64,000 nt of DNA from Halobacteria archaeon AArc-dxtr1 (lineage in GTDB: Archaea > Halobacteriota > Halobacteria > Halobacteriales > Natrialbaceae): contig JAOPJY010000001.1 of NCBI GenBank assembly GCA_025517425.1, forward strand, positions 1,412,217 to 1,476,216. Direction: 5' to 3'. A program made the position numbers and the translations under genes. Of this stretch, positions 34,065 through 42,161 are shown piece by piece; positions within the stretch are counted from its first letter, which is position 1; every line of letters starts with the position of its first letter. The notes beneath the pieces were generated by a model. The model did not search any database. It was not told the origin of the DNA and saw nothing but the letters and a program-made list of their open reading frames with translations.

Positions 34065-35159
34065 CTAGTCGTCGAATCCGTCCTCGAAGACGAACGTTCC
34101 GTCGCGTTGGACCACCTCACCATCGACCGCGATGAGCGAGTCGTCGCTCATGTCGACGATCATATCGACGTGGACCGCCGAATCGTTCTGCTCGTTGCCC
34201 TCGCCGACGGTGTCGTCGTAGGCGCGGCCAACCGCCATATGGACCGTGTCGCCCATCTTTTCGTCGAAGAGCATGTTGTAGGTGAACTGGTCGATATCGC
34301 GGTTCATGCCGATACCGAGTTCACCCAGCCGGCGGGCGCCGTCGTCGGTGTTCAACACTTCGGTCAGCACGTCCTCGTTTTTCGCCGCCGAATGCGAGAC
34401 GACCTCGCCGTCCTCGAATTCGAGAGCGACGTTCGTGATCTCTCGGCCCTGGTGGTACAGCGGCATGTCGAACAGCACCTCGCCGTCGACGCTGTCGGGG
34501 ACGGGTGCAGTGAAGACCTCGCCGCCGGGAAGGTTGTGCGCGCCGTGGTCGTTGATCGTCGGGTTGCCGGCGACGGACATCGTCACATCGGTAGTCTCGC
34601 CGCTTACGATGCGGACCTCGTCGGCCGGATCGAGGATCTCGACCATGTGTTCCTGGTGCTCGCGCTGGGCCTCCCAGTCTTTGTTGACGGCGTCCCAGAC
34701 GAAGTTCTCGTAGCCCTCGGTGCTCATCTCGGCGAGCTGGGCGTTTGCCGGCGCAGGGAACTGGGTGAGACACCACCGCGTCCCGAGGCGCTTCTCTAGG
34801 ATGGGGCGGTGGGCCTGCTGGTAGGCCGCCTGAGTCTGGGGGTCGACGTCGGCGGTCTCGGTGACGTTGGCGCCCGCACGGATGGCGATGTAGACGTCGG
34901 TGTTCTCGATAAGTGCGAGTTCGTGCTCGGGCGTCTCGAAGTCAGGATCGGCCGCCCGGAGATACGCTCGCCGGCGTCGCTTTCCGGTGCGCTGGGTCGT
35001 CGAGAGCGGGTTCGCGCCAACGTCGCCGATCACCTCGTGGAGGGCGACGACCAGATCGGAGGCGACGGGGTGGGCGTCGATGATGACGTTGTCGCCTTCC
35101 TGTAACTCGACAGAGTGGTTCGCGATGATCTGGGCGTGTTCGCGAATGCGTGGATCCAT
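34065..35159 (-). CDS. Aminopeptidase, M29 family
   Basis: 364-residue metallopeptidase (AmpS/PepS/AmpT type) that trims N-terminal residues from peptides in the cytoplasm. Family landmarks: VELQEGDNVIIDAHPVASDL near the start, EVFTAPVPDSVDGEV and LGELGIGMNRDI in the metal-binding half, and AVHVDMIVDM near the C-terminus, which holds a metal-binding His/Asp. Length is normal. It is a single gene. Confidence 0.92.
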   Translation of the reverse strand: MDPRIREHAQIIANHSVELQEGDNVIIDAHPVASDLVVALHEVIGDVGANPLSTTQRTGKRRRRAYLRAADPDFETPEHELALIENTDVYIAIRAGANVTETADVDPQTQAAYQQAHRPILEKRLGTRWCLTQFPAPANAQLAEMSTEGYENFVWDAVNKDWEAQREHQEHMVEILDPADEVRIVSGETTDVTMSVAGNPTINDHGAHNLPGGEVFTAPVPDSVDGEVLFDMPLYHQGREITNVALEFEDGEVVSHSAAKNEDVLTEVLNTDDGARRLGELGIGMNRDIDQFTYNMLFDEKMGDTVHMAVGRAYDDTVGEGNEQNDSAVHVDMIVDMSDDSLIAVDGEVVQRDGTFVFEDGFDD

Positions 35160-35210
35160 ACCGGTTACTCGCAGCGACGGTCAAAAACGGTTTGCGGTCG
35201 GCGCAACTGA

Positions 35211-35336
35211 TCAGCGCATCCCGTCGCGGAACTCGAGGATCGTCCGGCGGACGAGCAGGTACGAGAAGAAGATCAGCGAGAGCAAGATCAGGACGATCAC
35301 GATGATGACCGGATCGTCGGGGATGAAACCGAGCAT
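35211..35336 (-). CDS. 41-residue single-span membrane protein
   Basis: Short protein starting MLGFIPDDP with one helix IIVIVLILLSLIFFSYLLV and a basic end RRTILEFRDGMR. The longer frame begins at 35429, but the upstream part is not hydrophobic or homologous-looking. Small proteins of this type are common in haloarchaea; function unknown. Confidence 0.6.
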   Translation of the reverse strand: MLGFIPDDPVIIVIVLILLSLIFFSYLLVRRTILEFRDGMR

Positions 35337-35728
35337 ACCACGGGGTACAGTGTGCCCTCGCAAAATCGTTTCGGACCGCTGCGAGAGGTGGACAACGGGC
35401 AAGACCGACGCGACGGGTCCAAGGCGCACTGACCTGCGAACGCGATCACGTCGGTGCGTCTCTGTCTGGGTGAAACACTGATTTTACCTTACGCTGCGTA
35501 TTTTTGTATCCGGTTCGTACTGTGAACTGTCCCGGATCCCTGACTGAAAGCCGGCTGGGACCGGGATGCCTGTCCGCGTTCGGACTCGTCGGCTCGTCCG
35601 ACACCCCCATCCGAACGTCCGCTGGTCACGCTGCCCGCTCGGCCCTCCGCCGACGACGCACTTCGAGTGTCCGATTCCGTGCAGTTCGTTCGTCCGAGTG
35701 ACAATCAGCTGCCCGAGTGACGACGTTC
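35337..35728. other. 392-base region without a convincing gene
   Basis: Lies between a small membrane-protein gene and the convergent end of a phosphoesterase gene. Short frames on both strands are compositionally shadow-like. It contains a 6-base-pair hairpin TCGGAC...GTCCGA near 35578-35600 and an AT-rich patch near 35480-35510 that could be a promoter. A noncoding RNA is possible but unsupported. Confidence 0.5.
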
Positions 35729-36244
35729 TCAGTGTTCACCGTCGATAGGGACGGACTCGACGACGGCACCCTCGAGATCCAGCAACCGGACTTCGACGCG
35801 GTCGTCCACTCGTTCGAGTGCCGCAAACCCCGGCCGATTCCCCCGCGGCTGGGCGTGGCTCCCGGGGTTCAACAGGAGCGTGTCGTCGGTCTCGACGAGT
35901 GCGGGACGGTGGGTGTGTCCCGAGACGACGACGTCGGCGTCGTTTGCCCGGCCGAACAGCGAGAGGGCAGTCTGGCCACCGTCACGGCGGTGGGTGACAG
36001 CGAGGCGAACGCCGTCGTGGTCGAGGACGCGTTCGGTCGGCAGTCGATCGCGGACTGCCAGTCCGTCTGCGTTTCCGTGGACGGCGTACAGCCGCGAGGG
36101 GAGCGCCTGAAACGCCTCGAGAGCGGCCACACTCGTAAAATCCCCCGCATGGACGACCGCGTCAGCCTCGCGAGCGATGTGCGAAGCGGCGTCCGTCAGT
36201 TCGTGACCTCGGTCACTGTGCGTATCCGAAAAGATCGCGAGCAT
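35729..36244 (-). CDS. YfcE/MJ0936-type metallophosphoesterase
   Basis: 171-residue calcineurin-like phosphodiesterase. All metal motifs are present: FSDTHSD near the N-terminus, HAGDF, HGNADG and SGHTHRP. The ATG 36244 starts the homologous sequence MLAIFSDTH; the upstream extension is not conserved. The MJ0936 group hydrolyses phosphodiesters in vitro; the cellular substrate is unknown. Confidence 0.92.
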   Translation of the reverse strand: MLAIFSDTHSDRGHELTDAASHIAREADAVVHAGDFTSVAALEAFQALPSRLYAVHGNADGLAVRDRLPTERVLDHDGVRLAVTHRRDGGQTALSLFGRANDADVVVSGHTHRPALVETDDTLLLNPGSHAQPRGNRPGFAALERVDDRVEVRLLDLEGAVVESVPIDGEH

Positions 36245-36408
36245 GGCTACCGGTATGGAGCGAACAGAGTCATGCGTTTCGCACGCCGGAAGCACAGTGG
36301 GGGAGACGGGACGGCTGCTGTCGCCAATGCAGCTCGCAGCTCCAAGGATGGAGAGCGCCTGCGGACGGCCCCTGAAGGCTTTTATCGTCGGAGGAACCAC
36401 TCCACAGC

Positions 36409-38580
36409 GTGGCCGAGACTACCGGGTACATGCGGTACTTCCCGTACGAGGCGCCCTACGAGAACCAGCGCGAGGCGATGGACCGGATCCACAACGCGCT
36501 CTCGCGGGGCCAGGACGTCCTCTTCGAAGGTGCTTGCGGGACCGGAAAGACCCTCTCCTCGCTCGTCCCGGCCCTGGAGGTCGCCCGCGAGGAGGACAAG
36601 ACGGTCGTGATCACGACCAACGTCCACCAGCAGATGCGCCAGTTCGTCGCCGAAGCGCGGGCGATCGCCCGCGAGGAGCCGATTCGGGCGATCGTCTTCA
36701 AGGGCAAATCCTCGATGTGTCACATCGACGTGGGCTACGAGGAGTGCCAGGCGCTGCGGGACAACACCCGGGCACTCGTCGACGCCGAGCGCGATCGCGA
36801 CCAGTTAGAACGGCGCCAGCGCGAGCTCTTATCTGAGAGTCAGGCGGGAGACGGCTCGGCGGCGGACGCCCGAAGCGCCGTCATGGACGAGCTCGAATCG
36901 ATCGAAGACCGACTCGAGGATCTCGAGGATGGCAACGTCTGTGACTACTACCGGAACAACCTCACCGAAGACACGGACGACTTCTTCGCGTGGCTGTACG
37001 ACGACGTGCGCACCCCCGAGGAGATCTACGAGTACGCCGAGCGGGAGGGGTTCTGTGGCTACGAACTCCTGAAGGAGGGAATCGAGGGCGTCGATCTGGT
37101 CGTCTGTAACTACCACCACCTGCTGGATTCGACCATCCGCGAGCAGTTCTTCCGCTGGCTCGGGCGCGACCCCGAGGACGTCATCGCCGTCTTCGACGAG
37201 GCCCACAACGTCGAGGACGCGGCTCGCGACCACGCCAGTCGCGCCTGTTCGGAACGGACGTTCGACTCCGCGCTGGACGAACTCGCCGAGGCGGACGATC
37301 CGCGGTCCGAGACGGCCGCGAACGTCCTCTCGGCGTTTCATCGCGCGCTCGTCGACACGTACGAGGAGTCGTTCGGCTTCGGCGACCGCGAACGAATCGA
37401 CGAGAGCTGGGAGGACGTCTCAATCGCCAACGAGGACCGGCGCGACGACCTTACACTCGCGTTTCTCCAGCGCTACTCGGGCCAGGGAATCGACGCCGAC
37501 CTGGAGGCTGCGATGAAACTCGGCCAGGAACTAGACGAGGAGTACGAGGAGGCCTACCGCGAGGGCGAGTCGGCGACCCGAACCGAGTGCCAGACCCTCC
37601 ACGCCGCGGCGTTCGTCAGCGCCTGGATGAACGAAGGGACCAAAGAGGGACTGTACCCCGTCGTCTCGGTGACCCGCGACGCCGGCACGGACGAGATCTA
37701 CGGTCGGGCCGAACTGTACACCTGTCTGCCGCGGCAGGTGACCGGCCAGCTGTTTGAGGAGGTCTCGGCGACCGTGCTCATGAGCGCGACGCTCCAGCCG
37801 TTCGACGTCACGGGAGACGTTCTGGGACTCGACGACCCCGTCACGATGGCCTACGGGCTCCAGTTTCCCCCCGAGCGCCGGCGAACCTACGCGGTGGAGA
37901 CGCCCGCGCTGTTCGCCTCGGATCGGGACGATCCGGCCGTCCAGAACGCGGTCACGGAGGCGCTTGCCGACGCCGTCCGGATGACGCCCGGCAACACGCT
38001 GGCCTTTTTCCCCAACTACGGCGAGGCCGCCCGCTACGGCGAGCAGCTAGAGGGACGCTGTGAGAAGCCAGTCTATCTCGACGAGCCGGGCGTGGGCGCC
38101 GAGGAGCTCCGCCAGGAGTTCGTCGCTACCGAGGGTGCCGTGCTCTGTACCTCGCTGTGGGGAACGCTCGCCGAAGGAGTGAGTTTCGACGGCGACGACG
38201 CCACCACAGTAGCGGTCGTCGGCGTCCCCTATCCACACCTCGATGATCGCGCGGAAGCGGTCCAGGAGGCCTACGACGCCGCCTTCGAGGGAACCGACAC
38301 CGGCTGGCGGTACGCGGTCGAAATTCCGACCGTCAGAAAGACCCGCCAGGCGCTCGGTCGAGTGATTCGCTCGCCCGAAGACGTCGGCGTTCGGGCGCTG
38401 CTCGACCGGCGGTATTCGGACCGAGAACGGAGCGATCTGGGGAAGTACAGCGTCAACAGCACGTTCCCACACGAGGAACGCCAGGAGCTACTGGATCTCG
38501 ACCCGGAGAAGCTCAAGTTCGCCATGCGAAACTTCTACGCCGATCTCGACGCCTACGAAGGGGAGCCGCCGGCGCCGTGA
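36409..38580 (+). CDS. XPD/Rad3-like Fe-S ATP-dependent DNA helicase
   Basis: 723-residue SF2 helicase of the XPD/DinG branch, a 5'-3' helicase for repair or replication. Walker A GACGTGKT, DEAH as FDEAHNVED, and QALGRVIRSPED (motif VI) are visible. Four cysteines between motifs Ia and II (C104, C113, C178, C216) match the 4Fe4S domain of this family. Starts at GTG 36409, or possibly ATG 36430. The Fe-S domain is interrupted by a charged helical insertion (about 124-172). Confidence 0.9.
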   Translation: MAETTGYMRYFPYEAPYENQREAMDRIHNALSRGQDVLFEGACGTGKTLSSLVPALEVAREEDKTVVITTNVHQQMRQFVAEARAIAREEPIRAIVFKGKSSMCHIDVGYEECQALRDNTRALVDAERDRDQLERRQRELLSESQAGDGSAADARSAVMDELESIEDRLEDLEDGNVCDYYRNNLTEDTDDFFAWLYDDVRTPEEIYEYAEREGFCGYELLKEGIEGVDLVVCNYHHLLDSTIREQFFRWLGRDPEDVIAVFDEAHNVEDAARDHASRACSERTFDSALDELAEADDPRSETAANVLSAFHRALVDTYEESFGFGDRERIDESWEDVSIANEDRRDDLTLAFLQRYSGQGIDADLEAAMKLGQELDEEYEEAYREGESATRTECQTLHAAAFVSAWMNEGTKEGLYPVVSVTRDAGTDEIYGRAELYTCLPRQVTGQLFEEVSATVLMSATLQPFDVTGDVLGLDDPVTMAYGLQFPPERRRTYAVETPALFASDRDDPAVQNAVTEALADAVRMTPGNTLAFFPNYGEAARYGEQLEGRCEKPVYLDEPGVGAEELRQEFVATEGAVLCTSLWGTLAEGVSFDGDDATTVAVVGVPYPHLDDRAEAVQEAYDAAFEGTDTGWRYAVEIPTVRKTRQALGRVIRSPEDVGVRALLDRRYSDRERSDLGKYSVNSTFPHEERQELLDLDPEKLKFAMRNFYADLDAYEGEPPAP

Positions 38581-38623
38581 GCCGGCTGTTTGCGGCGTAT
38601 CGGACGAGGCGACAACTCGCCGC

Positions 38624-39124
38624 TCACGCCGGCAGCGAGATCCGGTTGACCGGCAGCCGGTAAGTCCCGTCCCAGAACTCGAGTTCCGTCACCGTCCAGG
38701 TGATCGGCTCGATCTCGCGTTCGGCGAGCCGACGCGCCGCCTCGCGGTCGCCGCCTCGGGCGAGGGTAACGTGGGGGACGTAGTCGTCTCCCTCGAGCCC
38801 TTCGACCGCCCCAAAGCTCTCGATCAGGTCGGCGTGGATCGATTCGAGCCCCGGGCTCTCGACGGCGAAGTAGACGACCGGTGCGGCCCCGAGGGGTGGG
38901 TCTTCGAAGTACTCGATACTCGTGATTCGGGCCTCGACGGCGGGGGCGCCCTCGAGCGCCCGTCGCGTTCGGTGCTGGAGATGAGAGACCTGCTCGGCGT
39001 CGCCGAGACGTTTGAGCAGGCAGGAGTGTTCGTCGCGGACGGTATCGAAGCCGACGAGCGACGGGTACAGCTCGGCGGCGAGCTGGCGAACGCGGCCAGG
39101 AACGGGGACGTTGACGCTGTACAC
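38624..39124 (-). CDS. 2H phosphoesterase (2'-5' RNA ligase-like)
   Basis: 166 residues with the 2H fold. The second catalytic motif is intact (HVTLARGG near 120), while the first reads HSCLLKRLG instead of HxT, so full activity is uncertain. It starts with MYSVNVPVPG. It is distinct from thpR (23913-24470) and from LigT proper; the substrate may be a cyclic phosphate on RNA or a nucleotide. Confidence 0.8.
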   Translation of the reverse strand: MYSVNVPVPGRVRQLAAELYPSLVGFDTVRDEHSCLLKRLGDAEQVSHLQHRTRRALEGAPAVEARITSIEYFEDPPLGAAPVVYFAVESPGLESIHADLIESFGAVEGLEGDDYVPHVTLARGGDREAARRLAEREIEPITWTVTELEFWDGTYRLPVNRISLPA

Positions 39125-39211
39125 GGTACTTGACGTTAGAAGGAGCCGCTGATGAGTCTGGCGTTCCGGTGCGTCCCAGCGTGTCCGGTACTAGTCTGGA
39201 ACTGTAGCGAT

Positions 39212-39391
39212 TCAGAGCCGGTCGAACAGCCAGAGGACGACGATCAGCGCGAGAACCAACAACACCAGCGGCGTGAGAAGCCGGGCGATCCAACCGACGA
39301 CGATGCCGACGATCTGGAGGACGAGTAGCACCGCGACGAGCGCGAGGACGATCTTCAGCAAGGTTTCGACCTCGATAGTTGCTCTGTCCAT
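39212..39391 (-). CDS. 59-residue two-helix membrane protein
   Basis: MDRATIEVETLLK followed by two hydrophobic segments (about 11-31 and 35-56). ATG 39391 is preferred to the earlier start at 39412 because the preceding residues are polar and Cys-containing. Similar proteins are frequent in haloarchaea; no function is known. Confidence 0.6.
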   Translation of the reverse strand: MDRATIEVETLLKIVLALVAVLLVLQIVGIVVGWIARLLTPLVLLVLALIVVLWLFDRL

Positions 39392-39481
39392 ACAGTCTCG
39401 TTGGGAGGACAATCGTATAAACGCTCCGTCGTACCGAATCGGCCGTTAGCGGCAGTTTCGAGGATAGATGGTGTCGGAACA

Positions 39482-39490
39482 CATATTTAG
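39482..39490 (+). promoter_or_regulatory. TATA box of the membrane winged-helix gene
   Basis: CATATTTAG is centred 27 bases before ATG 39513 and supports that start over the frame's earlier ATG. Confidence 0.6.
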
Positions 39491-39512
39491 CCGGCCACGT
39501 CATCATTGTACG

Positions 39513-40643
39513 ATGGACGTGTGGGGGCTTCGGGCCCTGCTGTGTGTGGTTGTGGTGACTGGGTGTGTGGTCGCGGTGGGTCCGGTGGCTGTCGCGGCCG
39601 AGCCAGCCTCAGGTGTGACCGAATCGGCAGTCACTACGGAGACTCTACAGGAAGACGAGCCGTCGAGCGCTACGGTACAAGAAGACGTCTCCGCTGAAAC
39701 GACGCTCGAAAACGCCGACGAGATTTCCGTCCGTATCGACATCACGGAGAACGGATCGGCCACGCTCAGAGTCGATTATCGGTACGAACTAGAAGGAAAC
39801 GCGAGCGTCGACTGGGAAGCGATCGAGGACGACGTCGACGCGAACCCAGACGAGTACATCTCGGCGGAATCGGAGGGGTGGCAGGCAACCATCGAGCAGG
39901 CCGAGAACGAGACGGATCGGGAGATGGACCTCTCGAATGGGAACGTCACAACCGATCGAAGCCACTCGCCGGTCGAGCTTGGACACCTCCGATTCCAGTT
40001 CGACTGGTCTTCGTTCGCCTCGGTCGAACTGAACCGGATCGAGGCCGGCGACGCGCTTACAGGGTTCACGCTCGTCGATCGCGCACAGCTAACCCTGTCG
40101 TGGCCTGACGGGTACGAGGCCACAGCAATCGAACCTGGACCGACGACACAGGAGGAAACCTCAGTGACGTGGAACGGCGAGCAGTCGCCAGTCGGCGAAG
40201 ACGGACATCCACAGGTGGAGTTAATTGAGAGCGGCTCGTCATCAGCTGATCCTGAAAACGAACCGATCGGCGGTGAACTGATCTGGTGGAGCGTCGTGGT
40301 CGTCCTCGGCGGGGTGGGGATTGCCGTCTTCCTCGTGGCCAGACGATCGGACTGGCAACCCGGCGAATCGAACTCGAAGCCGACAGAGGCAGGGCCGGCG
40401 ACGGGACCAGAGCCCAAGACCACACAGACGCCACCACCGGAGCTGTTGAGCAACGAAGAGCGCGTCCTCCAGTTGCTCGAACAACACGGTGGGCGCCTCA
40501 AACAACAGCAGGTAGTTACCGAACTCGAGTGGACCGAGGCCAAGACCAGCCAGGTCGTCAGTGGCCTTCGAACGGCAGACGAGATCGACGTGTTCAGAAT
40601 CGGTCGCGAGAACGTGCTCGTCTTGCCCGAGGACGAGGACTGA
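39513..40643 (+). CDS. Membrane-anchored protein with C-terminal winged helix (transcription regulator-like)
   Basis: 376 residues. A signal peptide (1-29, ending AVAAEP) leads to an extracytoplasmic acidic beta-rich domain (30-250) with DUF7345-like character, one membrane helix (about 256-276, WWSVVVVLGGVGIAVFLV), a Pro/Thr linker, and a cytoplasmic winged helix (about 312-376, NEERVLQLLEQHGGRLKQQQ, WTEAKTSQVVSGL). This is the plan of a one-component membrane sensor that could carry an outside signal directly to DNA. Target genes are unknown; it precedes the arginine cluster but has its own promoter and nothing shows it controls that cluster. Confidence 0.78.
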   Translation: MDVWGLRALLCVVVVTGCVVAVGPVAVAAEPASGVTESAVTTETLQEDEPSSATVQEDVSAETTLENADEISVRIDITENGSATLRVDYRYELEGNASVDWEAIEDDVDANPDEYISAESEGWQATIEQAENETDREMDLSNGNVTTDRSHSPVELGHLRFQFDWSSFASVELNRIEAGDALTGFTLVDRAQLTLSWPDGYEATAIEPGPTTQEETSVTWNGEQSPVGEDGHPQVELIESGSSSADPENEPIGGELIWWSVVVVLGGVGIAVFLVARRSDWQPGESNSKPTEAGPATGPEPKTTQTPPPELLSNEERVLQLLEQHGGRLKQQQVVTELEWTEAKTSQVVSGLRTADEIDVFRIGRENVLVLPEDED

Positions 40644-40721
40644 TCACGAAAGAGACAGCCCAGCCATCTCGGCCGACGACGGAAAACCGCGAAGAAGGGC
40701 GTTCGAGGCCATCGAGAAGGA

Positions 40722-40727
40722 TTTAAG
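40722..40727 (+). promoter_or_regulatory. TATA box before the argG leader reading frame
   Basis: TTTAAG is centred 28 bases before ATG 40753, so a leaderless transcript starting on the 23-codon frame is expected. A second promoter (40932-40937) lies nearer argG. Confidence 0.5.
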
Positions 40728-40752
40728 TGTCTCGGGTTCGGTCTATCGGCCA

Positions 40753-40824
40753 ATGAGTCGATTCGTCGGTATCGGTCTCGCCACCGCCGAGACCGACCGG
40801 ACGGTCCGACGGCGGGCTCGTTGA
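40753..40824 (+). CDS. Putative Arg-rich leader peptide of the arginine operon
   Basis: 23-codon frame with ATG 28 bases from a TATA box. Six of 23 residues are Arg, including the end RRRAR, and the TGA stop (40822-40824) lies within the stem of a 7-base-pair hairpin. It is 143 bases before argG. The layout resembles bacterial leader-peptide attenuators in which Arg-tRNA level controls ribosome position. Not proven: such attenuation is not established in archaea, and high GC raises chance Arg codons. Confidence 0.45.
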   Translation: MSRFVGIGLATAETDRTVRRRAR

Positions 40825-40829
40825 GCCCG
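40784..40829 (+). promoter_or_regulatory. Mutually exclusive hairpins (possible attenuator) before argG
   Basis: Hairpin A: CCGCCG (40784-40789) pairs with CGGCGG (40810-40815), and inside it GACCG (40791-40795) pairs with CGGTC (40802-40806). Hairpin B: CGGGCTC (40813-40819), loop GTT, GAGCCCG (40823-40829), a perfect 7-base-pair stem. A and B share 40813-40815, so they exclude each other. A pyrimidine-rich tract CTATCCTTCCCCC follows B, but there is no long T run. Confidence 0.45.
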
Positions 40830-40931
40830 ATCTATCCTTCCCCCACTTCGACGTCGTCTTTCATCCCCAACCGCCCGGTGTTCCCGTCAGCGGACGTGCT
40901 GTGGATATTTTTCACAATTAAAACCAATGGA

Positions 40932-40937
40932 CTTAAG
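40932..40937 (+). promoter_or_regulatory. TATA box of argG
   Basis: CTTAAG is centred about 32 bases before ATG 40967, with an A/T-rich element just upstream (AATTAAAACC). It would give an almost leaderless argG mRNA and bypass the upstream leader. Confidence 0.55.
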
Positions 40938-40966
40938 CCCGCGCTACCGATTTTATCGAGTACGAT

Positions 40967-42160
40967 ATGTCACGCGTTGCACTCGCGTTCTCCGGCGGGC
41001 TCGACACGACGGTCTGTGTCCCGCTGTTAGAGGACGAGTACGGATACGACGACGTCATCGGCGTCACCGTCGACGTCGGACAGCCGGCCTCCGAGTTCGA
41101 CGAGGCCGAAGCAACCGCCGAGGCGCTCGGCTTAGAACACTACGTCGTCGACGCGCGGGAGGAATTCGCGCAGCTCTGTCTCGAGAGCGTCCGCGCGAAC
41201 GCGACCTACCAGGGCTACCCGCTCGGAACCGCTCTCGCTCGCCCGGTGATCGCCGAGGCGATTCTCGAGGTCGCCGAAGAGAACGGCTGCACCGGCATCG
41301 CCCACGGCTGTACGGGCAAAGGGAACGACCAGCTGCGATTCGAGGCCGTCTGGCGCGACTCCGACCTCGAGGTCATCGCCCCAGTCCGCGAACTCGGTCT
41401 GACCCGCGAGTGGGAACAGGAGTACGCCGCCGAGAAGGAACTGCCCGTCGAGGGCGGCAGCGGCGGCGACTGGTCGATCGACACGAACCTCTGGAGTCGC
41501 TCGGTCGAGGGCGACGACTTAGAGGACCCGAGCTACGTTCCTCCCGAGGATATCTACGACTGGACGCAGGCTCCCTCGGGCGAAACCGAAGAGATCGAGA
41601 TTTCCTTCGAGGAGGGCTACCCCGTCGCCATCGACGGCGAAGAGTACGAGCCGATCGCGCTCATCGAACACCTGAACGAGCTCGCCGGCCAGTACGGTGT
41701 CGGCCGCACTGACTCCATGGAAGACCGCATGCTCGGGCTCAAGGTTCGTGAGAACTACGAGCACCCGGCCGCGACGACCCTCCTGAACGCCCACGAGGCA
41801 TTAGAGGGGCTCGTCCTCACCCAGGAGGAACGCGAGTTCAAGCAACTCGTCGACCAGCGCTGGTCGAAGAAGGGCTACGAGGGACTCATCGACGCGCCGC
41901 TCGTCGGCGCGCTCGAGGGCTTCATCGCCGAGACCCAAAAGCGCGTCACCGGCACCGTCACGATTCGCTTCGAGGGCGGGCAGGCTCGCGCAGTCGGCCG
42001 CGACAGCCCCTACGCCGCGTACTCCGCCGAACACGCCTCCTTCGACACCGAGTCCGTCGGCAAGATCGCCCAGGAGGACGCCACCGGCGTCGCGAAGTAC
42101 CACGGTTTCCAGCGTCGCCTCGCAAACGAGTCGATCGCGGCGCTCGAGGACGAGGAGTAA
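40967..42160 (+). CDS. argG: Argininosuccinate synthase
   Basis: 397-residue ATP-dependent ligase joining citrulline and aspartate. The PP-loop AFSGGLDTTV near the N-terminus, TVDVGQP and HGCTGKGNDQLRFE in the nucleotide/citrulline site, and SIDTNLWSRS are typical. Full length. argH follows one base after the stop. It is the first gene of the arginine cluster and lies behind a possible attenuator. Confidence 0.97.
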   Translation: MSRVALAFSGGLDTTVCVPLLEDEYGYDDVIGVTVDVGQPASEFDEAEATAEALGLEHYVVDAREEFAQLCLESVRANATYQGYPLGTALARPVIAEAILEVAEENGCTGIAHGCTGKGNDQLRFEAVWRDSDLEVIAPVRELGLTREWEQEYAAEKELPVEGGSGGDWSIDTNLWSRSVEGDDLEDPSYVPPEDIYDWTQAPSGETEEIEISFEEGYPVAIDGEEYEPIALIEHLNELAGQYGVGRTDSMEDRMLGLKVRENYEHPAATTLLNAHEALEGLVLTQEEREFKQLVDQRWSKKGYEGLIDAPLVGALEGFIAETQKRVTGTVTIRFEGGQARAVGRDSPYAAYSAEHASFDTESVGKIAQEDATGVAKYHGFQRRLANESIAALEDEE

Positions 42161-42161
42161 A

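Noticed and set aside
35504-35701. Plus-strand frame in the 35.3-35.7 kb gap
   Set aside because: Composition resembles noncoding or shadow sequence; no promoter with proper spacing and no domain.
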